Source of the DNA: Labrys sp. KNU-23
GTDB lineage: Bacteria; Pseudomonadota; Alphaproteobacteria; Rhizobiales; Labraceae
Reading direction: 5' to 3'
Length of the DNA stretch: 64,000 nucleotides
NCBI RefSeq assembly: GCF_008330945.1
Contig: NZ_CP043489.1
Span: 1,116,001-1,180,000, forward strand
The position numbers were made by a program, and so were the translations under genes. Below are positions 38,170 through 45,827 of the stretch, piece after piece. The notes below the pieces were generated by a model. The model made no database searches and was not told the DNA's origin. It was given only the letters and a program-made list of their open reading frames with translations. Position 1 is the first letter of the stretch. Each line of letters begins with the position of its first letter.

Positions 38170-38834
38170 TCCGCCGCCTCCCTGAAGCCGGCGGCCTTGA
38201 CGGGCGTTCCGCGGCGGGTCGCCATCATCTCGGCCTCGCGGCGCAGGATTTGCTCGAACAGCCGGCCGAGGCCGGCCATGCCCTGCGACAGGCGGTTATA
38301 GGCGATCAGCGCCGGAATGGCCGCCACCAGGCCGAGCGCCGTGGTGAACAGCGCCTCGGCGATGCCCGGCGCCACCGTCGCCAGCGAGGTGTCGTTGGCG
38401 CCGGCAATGGCGGAGAAGGAATTCATCACGCCCCACACCGTGCCGAACAGGCCGATGAACGGCGTCACGGCGGCAATGGTCGCGAGGATCGACAGGCCGG
38501 CATCGCTGGCACCGACCAGCCCGCCAGCGGCCTCGCGCATCGCCCGCTCGATGCGCCCCCGATATTCGCCGCCGGTCTCGCCGGGGACAGCGAGCTGCGC
38601 CGACTGCTCTCCCTGTCCGTACAGGCTCTGGGCCAAAGTCGGCGTGGCGCCGAGACCCCTGGCTGTCGCGGCTCGGAGAAGCCGGCGCAGCCGACCCTGT
38701 CGCCTTACCGTCTCGAAGCTCAGCCCCCAGGACAGCACCGAGGAGATCACGAGGATCAGCATGACGGCCTTCACCACCGGATCGGCGTTGAGCAGCATAT
38801 TCACGAAGGAAAAATGCGTGGCGGTTTCGGTCAT
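38166..38834 (-). CDS. exbB: TonB-system proton channel subunit ExbB
   Basis: This 222-residue inner-membrane protein has three helices (about 16-36, 112-134 and 152-175) with the MotA/TolQ/ExbB signature TPFIGLFGTVWGVMNSF and ALFTTALGLVAAIPALIAYN. It energises TonB. It lies 67 bases downstream of the four-cysteine protein gene and probably has the same transcript as hmuTUV, perhaps with an extra promoter. Confidence 0.95.
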   Translation of the reverse strand: MTETATHFSFVNMLLNADPVVKAVMLILVISSVLSWGLSFETVRRQGRLRRLLRAATARGLGATPTLAQSLYGQGEQSAQLAVPGETGGEYRGRIERAMREAAGGLVGASDAGLSILATIAAVTPFIGLFGTVWGVMNSFSAIAGANDTSLATVAPGIAEALFTTALGLVAAIPALIAYNRLSQGMAGLGRLFEQILRREAEMMATRRGTPVKAAGFREAAE

Positions 38835-38880
38835 GGCACTCTCGCTCTCACTCTTTGTTTCGACGCCTGTTTGAACCAGG

Positions 38881-38918
38881 CCTCAATTGAAGAATTTGGC
38901 CTCACTTGAAGAATTTGG
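38881..38918. repeat. 19-bp tandem duplication at a gene end
   Basis: CCTCAATTGAAGAATTTGG (38881-38899) is followed at once by CCTCACTTGAAGAATTTGG (38900-38918), one mismatch. The second unit contains the last codons and stop of the four-cysteine protein gene. Confidence 0.85.
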
Positions 38919-39342
38919 GTCCGGCCTTCGAACTGACGCTGACCGCCTCCAGACAGGAAGCTTCCCCCGCCTTGGCATTGACGAACTGGCAGGTCGGCAC
39001 ATCGTTGAGCAGGATGCTGCCGATGCCGTCGCAGGCGAGCCCCGCGACGTCGAAGGCCTTCACGATGGTCTTGTTGGCAGGGATCGGGGCAAGATCGACG
39101 GCCAGACGCTTGGCGACGACGCCATCCGCGCCGAACATCACCAGATCGGCACGCAAGCTCTGCGCCGCTTCCGAGCGCCCGTTCACCAGCACCATGGTCA
39201 GCCGGCAATTGCCGTTCTGGGTCTCGAGCTTGTTGAGATCGATCGACACATCGGCAGCCAGGGCCGGCAGGGGCGCCAAGAGAATCGTCGAAACAGGTGC
39301 CAGCACGGCGAGAAGGGCGGCGAGGCGGGACGGTTTCATCAT
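38902..39342 (-). CDS. Exported four-cysteine protein inside the haem-uptake operon
   Basis: I do not recognise a characterised family. The 146-residue protein has a signal peptide (LAALLAVLAPVSTILLAPLP, cleavage near ALA-ADV, residue 30) and a mature domain of about 115 residues predicted to be beta-rich, with cysteines at 46, 104, 118 and 130 that could form two disulphides. It contains no CxxCH or other haem motif. Its ATG overlaps the hmuV stop by four bases and exbB follows, so it belongs to the haem/TonB operon; a periplasmic accessory role between importer and TonB system is inferred. Confidence 0.78.
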   Translation of the reverse strand: MMKPSRLAALLAVLAPVSTILLAPLPALAADVSIDLNKLETQNGNCRLTMVLVNGRSEAAQSLRADLVMFGADGVVAKRLAVDLAPIPANKTIVKAFDVAGLACDGIGSILLNDVPTCQFVNAKAGEASCLEAVSVSSKAGPKFFK

Positions 39343-40184
39343 GCGGCTTGATCCTGTGGAACCGCGTGCATGATGCTGGGGCCGCCGTCCTGGATGGCGG
39401 TGCCCACACGCACCTTGAAGACACGCTCGATGAGGGAAGGTGTGAGAGTTTCGGCCATGGCGCCCTGCGCCGCAATGCGGCTGCGATCGAGCACCAGCGC
39501 ATCGTCGCCATAGATCGAGGCCAGCGTCAGGTCATGCAGGGTAATCACCACGGTCGCGCCCTGTTTCGCCAATTGCCGGGCCTGGCCGAGCAGGCGGTGC
39601 TGATGCTCGGGATCGAGGCTGGAGACCGGCTCGTCCAGAATGACGAGATGCGGCTCGCTCGCCGTGCTGCGGTCGAAGATCTGGGCCACGGCCTTGGCGA
39701 AGGCCACGCGCTGGCGTTCGCCACCCGAGAGCGTGGTGACGGCGCGGCGGGCCAGGGGAGCAAGATCGGCACTGGCAAGCGCGGCCGCGATCGCGGCCTT
39801 GTCCCGCGCGGCGCGCGGCGTGCCGGCATGGCAGAGCCGGCCCAGGGCGACGATGTCCTCGACGCTGTAGGCAAAGGGGCAATCGAAATGCTGCGCCATG
39901 TAGGCGCGCTGGGCCGCCATCGCCTGCGGGCGCAGGCCGATGAGCGGGCGGCCATCGAAGTCGATCCCGCCGCCGGCCGGGCCGATGGCACCGCCGATTG
40001 CCGCGAGCAATGTGGTCTTGCCGGCGCCATTCGGTCCCATCACGATCAGAACGCGGCCTGATATGGCTGCGAACGAGATCTCCTGCAGCACCGGGCGCCC
40101 GCTGCGTTCGACCGTGAGATTACGGACCTGGAGATTACGGACCTGGAGATTGCCGAATTGGAGATTGCCACCTTGGAGGCTCAT
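39339..40184 (-). CDS. hmuV: Haem ABC transporter ATPase
   Basis: The 281-residue cytosolic ATPase has Walker A GPNGAGKTTLL (50-60), the signature LSGGERQRVAFAKAVAQIFD, Walker B LVILDEPVSSLDPEHQHRLL and the switch His in ITLHDLTLAS, in the pattern of FecE/HmuV proteins. Four tandem copies of a QxxNL pentapeptide precede the ABC core (residues 4-23). The ATG overlaps the hmuU stop by four bases. The start at 40184 fits the overlap; an internal start after the repeats would also give a full ABC domain. Confidence 0.94.
   Translation of the reverse strand: MSLQGGNLQFGNLQVRNLQVRNLTVERSGRPVLQEISFAAISGRVLIVMGPNGAGKTTLLAAIGGAIGPAGGGIDFDGRPLIGLRPQAMAAQRAYMAQHFDCPFAYSVEDIVALGRLCHAGTPRAARDKAAIAAALASADLAPLARRAVTTLSGGERQRVAFAKAVAQIFDRSTASEPHLVILDEPVSSLDPEHQHRLLGQARQLAKQGATVVITLHDLTLASIYGDDALVLDRSRIAAQGAMAETLTPSLIERVFKVRVGTAIQDGGPSIMHAVPQDQAA
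40116..40175. repeat. Four 15-bp tandem units at the start of hmuV
   Basis: GAGATTACGGACCTG occurs twice (40116-40145), then GAGATTGCCGAATTG and GAGATTGCCACCTTG. On the minus strand they encode QVRNL, QVRNL, QFGNL and QGGNL. The unit length keeps the reading frame. Confidence 0.9.
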
Positions 40185-41236
40185 GCGCGCTGGGCCCTTT
40201 TCAGAATGGCGATGAAGATCGGCCCGCCGATCAGGCTGGTGACCAGGCCGATCGGCAGCTCGGCCGGCGTGATCGCGACCCGGGCCACTGTATCGGCAGC
40301 CACCACCAGTGCGGCCCCGAGCAGAGCTGAGGCCGGCAGCACGAAGCGGTAGCGCTGCCCGCCCAGCAGGCGCACGCAATGGGGCGCGATCAGGCCGACA
40401 AAGCCGATCAAGCCGGTAAAGGCGACGGCGGCGCCGATCGCCAGGGCCGTCGCCGCGATCACCATGCGCTTGAGATGGACGGTATCGACACCGGAGAGAA
40501 AGGCTTCGCTTTCGCCGAGCGTGAAGGCGTCGAGCCCGCGCGCCTGCTGGGCCAGCAGCACGGCCGCAATCGCGAGCGCCACGCCCGCCGCCAGCACGGC
40601 GATCCAGTTCGCGCCCGAGAGCGAACCCATCATCCAGAACTGGATCGACCGGAGCTGGGTGTCGTCGGCGATGGTGATGAACAGGCCGATCACCGCCATG
40701 GCGAGGGCGTTGATGCCGATGCCGGCCAGCAGGAGATTGGCGATGCTGACATGGCCGTCGCGGTCGCGCGCAATCCGGTAGGTGAGCACCGTGGTCAGCC
40801 CGCAGGCTGCAGCCGCGGCGGCGGGCAGCGCATAGCCGCCGAGACCACCGGTACCGCCGACATGCTCCAGCAAGACGATGCCGGCGACCACGGCAAGGAT
40901 GCCACCCGAAGCAGCCCCCGTCAGGCCAGGATCGGCCAGGGGGTTGCGGAAAAGAGCCTGCATGCCGGCGCCGGACATGGCAAGGCCCGCTCCGACCAGC
41001 ATGCCCAGCAGCACGCGCGGCAGGCGGATGTTGACCAGGATGCCCGAATAAAGGTCCCAACTGCCGGTCGCCGTCGAGAACCAGGTCGAGACGGGAATGC
41101 GCACGCCACCGAAGCTGAGGCCCATGGCGAGGACCGCCGCCAGCAGCAGCGCAAGGCCAATCTGCACCAGAGCCTCGCGCCGCCGTGGCGAGAGAGCTTG
41201 GGAAAGGCTTCGCGGTGAGGCTTGCACCAGACTCAT
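40181..41236 (-). CDS. hmuU: Haem ABC transporter permease (FecCD family)
   Basis: This 351-residue inner-membrane permease of the FecCD/BtuC type has about ten helices, with AVLAMGLSFGGVRIPV after the first helix, LPRVLLGMLVGAGLAMSGAG (family signature), FRNPLADPGLTG and a C-terminal GLIGFVGLIAPHCVRLLGG. Two copies with HmuV import haem delivered by HmuT. I chose ATG 41236, four bases after the hmuT stop, with a G-rich site upstream; the frame extends back to 41365 inside hmuT but without conserved residues. Confidence 0.94.
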   Translation of the reverse strand: MSLVQASPRSLSQALSPRRREALVQIGLALLLAAVLAMGLSFGGVRIPVSTWFSTATGSWDLYSGILVNIRLPRVLLGMLVGAGLAMSGAGMQALFRNPLADPGLTGAASGGILAVVAGIVLLEHVGGTGGLGGYALPAAAAAACGLTTVLTYRIARDRDGHVSIANLLLAGIGINALAMAVIGLFITIADDTQLRSIQFWMMGSLSGANWIAVLAAGVALAIAAVLLAQQARGLDAFTLGESEAFLSGVDTVHLKRMVIAATALAIGAAVAFTGLIGFVGLIAPHCVRLLGGQRYRFVLPASALLGAALVVAADTVARVAITPAELPIGLVTSLIGGPIFIAILKRAQRA

Positions 41237-41240
41237 CACC

Positions 41241-42128
41241 CTACCCCGAGAAGCGGTCCGGATGCAGGCGACGTGCCAGCGACTGGATCTGCGTGGCCGC
41301 CGACGGCCCGAAACTGAACAGCGTGGAAAGGTCGGTCTCGACCAGCCGGTCGGGCTTGCCTGCAAAGGCCGAGGTCAGTCCCAACTGCTCGAGAAAAACA
41401 GCCGCACCGCCCGTGTTGGAGACGACGGCGCTATCCGCCAGGATGAAATCCGGCGGCGTGGCGGCGAGCACTTCGCGCGACACCGGCTTGAACAAGGGGA
41501 AGTCTCCGAACGCATTGGCGCCGCCGGCCAGGGCATAGGTGGCATCGACCAGCCCCATCTTGCCGCCTGCCATCGGCGTGCCGCCATCGATGGAACGGAT
41601 GAAACCGATCTTGGGATGGCTGGTGATGCCGTCGAGACGCCTGGAGACATCGGCCATGGTTGTTTCAACCGTGGCGGCCAGCGCCTCCGCTTCCTTCTCG
41701 CGCCCGAGCAAGCCGCCGACATGCTTGATCTTGGCGGCCATGCCCTCCCCGTTCAGGGGGAAGGAGACGATCTCGATGCGCAGTCCCGTGCTGCGCAACT
41801 GCTCCACCGCCGTCGGCGGTCCCAGATCGCGATTGGCGATCAGGAGGTCCGGCTTGAGGGAGAGGATGCCTTCCACCGAGATCTGCCTGAGATAGCCGAT
41901 GGAGGGCAGCTTGGTCACCTCAGGCGGCGCCTTGGAGGTGGTATCGACGCCCTGGATGACTGAGATGCCGGCAAGCCGGGCCACGATCTCGGTGACATCC
42001 GCACCGGCGCAGACCACGCGCTGGATGCCTTCGGCGCGCGCGACGGACGGCAGGGCCAGCAAGGCGAATGCGCCGGCCAGAACACCCCCTGCCAGGACAT
42101 CACGACGATTGAGCGCGAAAGTTGCCAT
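41241..42128 (-). CDS. hmuT: Periplasmic haem-binding protein
   Basis: This 295-residue class III binding protein has a Tat-type signal (NRRDVLAGGVLAGAFALLAL, twin Arg at 8-9, cleavage near ARA-EGI) and the two-lobe fold with RVVCAGADVTEIVARLAG and LPSIGYLRQISVEGILSLKP. HmuT-type proteins bind haem through a tyrosine; several Tyr are available. GAGGAGG five bases upstream fixes ATG 42128. It follows hmuR by ten bases. Confidence 0.92.
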   Translation of the reverse strand: MATFALNRRDVLAGGVLAGAFALLALPSVARAEGIQRVVCAGADVTEIVARLAGISVIQGVDTTSKAPPEVTKLPSIGYLRQISVEGILSLKPDLLIANRDLGPPTAVEQLRSTGLRIEIVSFPLNGEGMAAKIKHVGGLLGREKEAEALAATVETTMADVSRRLDGITSHPKIGFIRSIDGGTPMAGGKMGLVDATYALAGGANAFGDFPLFKPVSREVLAATPPDFILADSAVVSNTGGAAVFLEQLGLTSAFAGKPDRLVETDLSTLFSFGPSAATQIQSLARRLHPDRFSG

Positions 42129-42138
42129 CACCGCCTCC

Positions 42139-44271
42139 TCACTTGCCTGCGAGCTTGACGGTGAGCGCGAACTTCGCCGCCAGGCCGGGCGAGGCGCTGG
42201 AGTCGAGGAAGGCCTTGTAACGACGGTCGAAGATGTTATCGACCGCCAGGCTGGCGCTGACATTGTCGCTGTATTTATAGCTGGCGAAGACGTCGACCAG
42301 ACCGTACCCGCTGCTCGGCTCCGTCACCTTGCGGGACGTTGCGCTGACCAAGGTAACGCGTGAACCGACAGTCAGGCGATCATCCCAGAAGCGAAGACCC
42401 ACAGTGCCGCTGATCTTGTTCGGCGCCACGGTGTTGAGCGGCAAGTCGGTGACCCTGTTCTTGCCATTGGTATGCGAACCGGCAATCGATACGAAACCAC
42501 CGCCCCAGTCATAGGCCGCCTCAAGTTCGACACCCATCAGGCGTGCCTTGGCAATGTTCACATATTGCTGCGACTGTATGGGGAAACACAGCTGCGGACG
42601 CGTCTGACAGATACTGGCCGGCATACCGGGTATGAAGGGCACCAGATAGGGGGCACCCGTGGCCGCCATGTCTATGTAGTCGTCGACATTGTTGACGAAG
42701 CCAGTGATCTTGGCCCGGAAATTGTCGCCGTCGCGGAAGACGTTGTCGTATTTGATATTGGTTCCGGCCTCGATGTTCCGACCGACCTCCGGCCGCAAAT
42801 TCGGGTTGGGCAGGATGACGAAGGCCGGATAGGGATGCGTGCCGGAAATCAGCGTTTCCGTGATGGATGGCGCGCGATAGCCTTCGGCATAGGTTCCGTA
42901 GAGTTCGATACCCTTGATCGGCGTGACGCCAACCGTGAATTTGGGCGACCAATGCGATCCGCTCGAATTGTATTTGCCGCCCTCGAGCTGATAGTCGTCA
43001 TAGCGAAGGCCCGCCTGCACGCGCAGCCAGCCGCCATAGCGCATCTCATCCTGGATATAGGCACCGAGCAGGCGCCGATCGCCCGACGGCGTCAGCGCCG
43101 ATACGTAACCGCCTGCAAAATCCTGCGTCTTGACCTTGTCAAAGGCGGCATCCGCGCCATAGGTCAGGGCGTGGTCGACGCTGCCGATTGAGAAACGCGA
43201 CGTATTGTAGACGTCGAAGCCAAAAGTGCCGATGCGATCAAAGAGCTTGTCGCCCGGTTTTACCCCAAGCGCCTGGTAGGTCGCATTCGGTGCCAGGATC
43301 GTCTGCTGGTTTTCCGTCTGCGAGTAGTAAGCCTTGGCGTTGAAGTTGATCAGGGGATTATCCGGGCTTTCAAACTTGTAGCCTGCGGTGAAAGTCGAGG
43401 TCGTGACGTCGTTGCGCCAGCGCGAGCCGCCATTGCTGGTGCCGTTGTTGTCGTAGTCGAACTTCTGGCTGAGGGCGCTCAGACTGATCGTCTGGCCGTC
43501 TCCCGGATGGTAGTTGAACTTGAGCAGGCCACCGAAATTGTTCTTTCCCGTATCGCGAATGCGATCACCGTCACCGTTGCGATAGTCGCCGGCACCGCGA
43601 TAGATGAACTGGCCATAAATATCGGCGACCGTGCCGAAGCGCATGCCTGCCGAGGTCGAGGTGAAGGCGCCAAGACCATTGGAGGACACGCCGACCTTCT
43701 GCTCCACGCCCCAGTTCTGGTCCGGAGTCAGGATGGAATCGATGCCGCGTGTGGTGAAGGAGGCGACGCCGCCGATGGCGCCTGAACCGTAGAGATTGGA
43801 GATCGGCCCACGCACGATGTCGATATTGTCGATGAACTCCGGCTCGAGATAGAAGCTGCCATTCGCATTGTGACCGGAGATCTGGTAGTCCTGCCGCGCG
43901 CCGTCGACCAGCACGTTGACGCGGCCGAAATCCTGCAGGCCGCGAATGTTGATCGACTGCATGGGGTCGTTCGAACTCACCTGAGTGGCGACACCCGGCA
44001 CCGTCTTCAACAGATCCGAAACCGAAGCGGGCTGGGCCCGGTCGATCTCCGCCTGGGTGATCTGGCTGACGCCGCCCAGCGTATCGATCAGCTTTTCCGA
44101 GGTCTTGGTCGCCGTCACCGTCACGGTATCGAGCACCACCGGCTCATCGGCTGCGGCGGCCTGGCCGGCCGGAGCCTGCTGTGCGCGCGCCAACGTCACG
44201 CTTCCCGCCAGCAAGGCAAGAGCGGCTACCGTCGCAAGGCTGCGACTGCGCATGTAATTCGACCTAACCAT
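42139..44271 (-). CDS. hmuR: TonB-dependent outer-membrane haem receptor
   Basis: The 710-residue protein has a signal peptide (SLATVAALALLAGSVTLARA, about 9-28), a TonB-box-like segment LDTVTVTATKTSE, the plug domain (SDLLKTVPGVATQVSSNDPM; INIRGLQDFGRVNVLVDGAR) and a 22-strand beta barrel ending in a terminal strand KFALTVKLAGK. NPNLRPEVGRNIEAGTNIKY is typical of HmuR/BhuR/HemR receptors. The start at 44271 is preceded by GGAG; a start at 44253 is also possible. It is first in the minus-strand haem operon. Confidence 0.93.
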   Translation of the reverse strand: MVRSNYMRSRSLATVAALALLAGSVTLARAQQAPAGQAAAADEPVVLDTVTVTATKTSEKLIDTLGGVSQITQAEIDRAQPASVSDLLKTVPGVATQVSSNDPMQSINIRGLQDFGRVNVLVDGARQDYQISGHNANGSFYLEPEFIDNIDIVRGPISNLYGSGAIGGVASFTTRGIDSILTPDQNWGVEQKVGVSSNGLGAFTSTSAGMRFGTVADIYGQFIYRGAGDYRNGDGDRIRDTGKNNFGGLLKFNYHPGDGQTISLSALSQKFDYDNNGTSNGGSRWRNDVTTSTFTAGYKFESPDNPLINFNAKAYYSQTENQQTILAPNATYQALGVKPGDKLFDRIGTFGFDVYNTSRFSIGSVDHALTYGADAAFDKVKTQDFAGGYVSALTPSGDRRLLGAYIQDEMRYGGWLRVQAGLRYDDYQLEGGKYNSSGSHWSPKFTVGVTPIKGIELYGTYAEGYRAPSITETLISGTHPYPAFVILPNPNLRPEVGRNIEAGTNIKYDNVFRDGDNFRAKITGFVNNVDDYIDMAATGAPYLVPFIPGMPASICQTRPQLCFPIQSQQYVNIAKARLMGVELEAAYDWGGGFVSIAGSHTNGKNRVTDLPLNTVAPNKISGTVGLRFWDDRLTVGSRVTLVSATSRKVTEPSSGYGLVDVFASYKYSDNVSASLAVDNIFDRRYKAFLDSSASPGLAAKFALTVKLAGK

Positions 44272-44517
44272 CTCGGCTCCGCAACGTATAATTATTAAAA
44301 ACTGCGCTGCAGATAATTTATCTTGTAGAAGCAGGCGCTGTTTCATACAGTTTTCAGCGATTTGCGGCAGCAAATGGGGTGTGTCAAGGGATTAATGCCT
44401 GATTATATTGATATAATCTGCGCAGTTTTGCTTTGTTCTAAACTGCGATGACAAGCTCTTATCCCAGTTTTGAATTTCTCTATTTTGCGCCGATCAGAAC
44501 CGAGGGAAAGAAGGGAA
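44272..44517. promoter_or_regulatory. hmuR/hmuS divergent control region
   Basis: The 246-base A/T-rich region should hold both haem-operon promoters. AAACTGCG occurs at 44298-44305 and 44440-44447 and inverted as CGCAGTTT at 44421-44428; the last two form an 8-bp inverted repeat with an 11-base spacer. A perfect 8-bp palindrome GATTATAT-TG-ATATAATC lies at 44401-44418, and AGATAA-T-TTATCT near 44311-44323. TTCTAAA (44436-44442) matches half of the Irr-type iron control element of Bradyrhizobium, a weak hint. No strong RirA or Fur box is visible. Confidence 0.6.
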
Positions 44518-45396
44518 ATGAGCGAGTTAAAACAACGGTGGCAGGCTCTCCGGGAAAGTCAGTCCGGATTGCGCATTCGCGATGCCGCGGCGCAATTGGG
44601 GGTTTCGGAAGCCGCCCTGCTGGAGACACGGATCGACGAGGGCGTGAGGCGCCTGGCCGTCCGGATCGACGCGCTCTGCGCTGCCCTGCCGCATCTGGGT
44701 ACCGTCATGTCACTCATCCGCAATGAGTCGGCCGTGCACGAAAAGGATATCGCCTTTCCCACCGGAGTCGGATCGGATGGCGAGATTCGTTTCGTTGGCG
44801 AAGAGTTCGCCCTTACTTTGATACCATCTGCGGTTGCACACGCCTTCTATGTGGAGGATGCCAACCCCAAGGGACCGCTGCGCAGCATCCAATTGTTTGA
44901 TGCGGCGGGCGGCGCGCTCTGGAAGATCTATGCCCGTGACAAGGCTGATCACGCCGCCTTCGAGCGGCTGCTGGCCGAACTCGCCTGGCCGGAGGACGTG
45001 CAACCGATCTCCTTCTCCCGTCCCGCCGCCGCATCGGCGGACACTGCTGCGGCCGGCAACCCGGTCGACCTGCAGGCCGTGCTGGAGACAGCCGCCGCCG
45101 AGGCCATTCCGGTCAGGCTGGAAGTTGCCAATCACGGCGTCAGGCAAAGCCATCGCGGACCGCTGGTGAGGATCGTCAGGATGGGGCCCTGGCTCAACGT
45201 GCTCGACCCCGGCTTCGACTGGCACCTCAACGAGAACCCTTTGTCGGGCGGCAGCGTCGAGCCCGGCGACAGGCCGAGCCTGGTGCTGCACCTTGCCTCA
45301 GGCGGCGAGGCAGCGCGGCTGCAAGCCGATGACAGCGCCACTGCCGATCAGCAGGCAACCTGGCGCGGCCTCGTGGAGAAGGCGGTGACCTCATGA
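44518..45396 (+). CDS. hmuS: Short HmuS/HemS-family haem-handling protein
   Basis: HmuS/HemS proteins are cytosolic haem chaperones or haem-degrading enzymes made of two similar domains. This 292-residue member keeps the N-terminal pattern (RIRDAAAQLGVSEAALLETR; LGTVMSLIRNESAVHEKDI) and a second-domain segment NHGVRQSHRGPLVRIVRMGP followed by LNVLDPGFDWHLNE. It is about 50 residues shorter than the usual 340-350, chiefly at the C-terminal end. ATG 44518 follows AAGG. It is divergent from hmuR and overlaps the VOC gene by four bases. Confidence 0.82.
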   Translation: MSELKQRWQALRESQSGLRIRDAAAQLGVSEAALLETRIDEGVRRLAVRIDALCAALPHLGTVMSLIRNESAVHEKDIAFPTGVGSDGEIRFVGEEFALTLIPSAVAHAFYVEDANPKGPLRSIQLFDAAGGALWKIYARDKADHAAFERLLAELAWPEDVQPISFSRPAAASADTAAAGNPVDLQAVLETAAAEAIPVRLEVANHGVRQSHRGPLVRIVRMGPWLNVLDPGFDWHLNENPLSGGSVEPGDRPSLVLHLASGGEAARLQADDSATADQQATWRGLVEKAVTS

Positions 45397-45764
45397 ACCA
45401 GGCCGTGACCGCGCGCCTCACCGGCGCAATTCCCACCCTCGCCTCGCTCAGCTTCGAAGAGACCACGCAGTTCTACCAAAGACTCGGCTTCGAGGTCCTG
45501 CACAGCGACATTTCCTTCCTGCTCCTGCATCGCGACGGCGTGCGCCTCAGCTTCTGGCTGACGGGCAACCGCCGGGTGCCGCAGGCCACCAGTTGTTGGC
45601 TCGAGGTCACCGGCATCGCGGCCCTCTACGAGCATTTCAACGCGCTCAACATCGTGCACCGCAAGGGCCATCTCGAGGCCAAGCCCTGGGGAACGCATGA
45701 GTTCTCGATTACCGATTGCCATGGCAATCTGATCCGCTTCGCCGAGCAGTTGCAGGACCATTGA
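45393..45764 (+). CDS. VOC-superfamily (glyoxalase/bleomycin-resistance-like) protein
   Basis: The 123-residue protein has the Ble-type VOC fold: TTQFYQRLGFEVLHSDISFL then HRDGVRLSFWLTGN, and the C-terminal AKPWGTHEFSITDCHGNLIR. Such proteins bind or detoxify small molecules, often as dimers. It is translationally coupled to the HmuS-like gene (ATGA). A link to haem use is suggested by the operon only; the ligand is unknown. Confidence 0.88.
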   Translation: MNQAVTARLTGAIPTLASLSFEETTQFYQRLGFEVLHSDISFLLLHRDGVRLSFWLTGNRRVPQATSCWLEVTGIAALYEHFNALNIVHRKGHLEAKPWGTHEFSITDCHGNLIRFAEQLQDH

Positions 45765-45780
45765 GCCGTCGCTAATCGGC

Positions 45781-45822
45781 CCCCTGGCCCGGTCCGGACT
45801 TTGTTCCGGGCAGAGCCAGGGG
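45781..45822. terminator. Bidirectional hairpin after the hmuS-VOC operon
   Basis: CCCCTGGC (45781-45788) pairs with GCCAGGGG (45815-45822), with an inner CCGG/CCGG pairing, between two convergent genes. There is no long T-run. Confidence 0.7.
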
Positions 45823-45827
45823 ATCGC

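Noticed and set aside
40116..40175. Possible CRISPR-like array
   Set aside because: The 15-bp units are contiguous, have no spacers and are in-frame protein repeats.
40185..41060. Upstream extension of the hmuV frame
   Set aside because: It lies out of frame within hmuU, is not conserved, and the ATGA overlap marks the true hmuV start.
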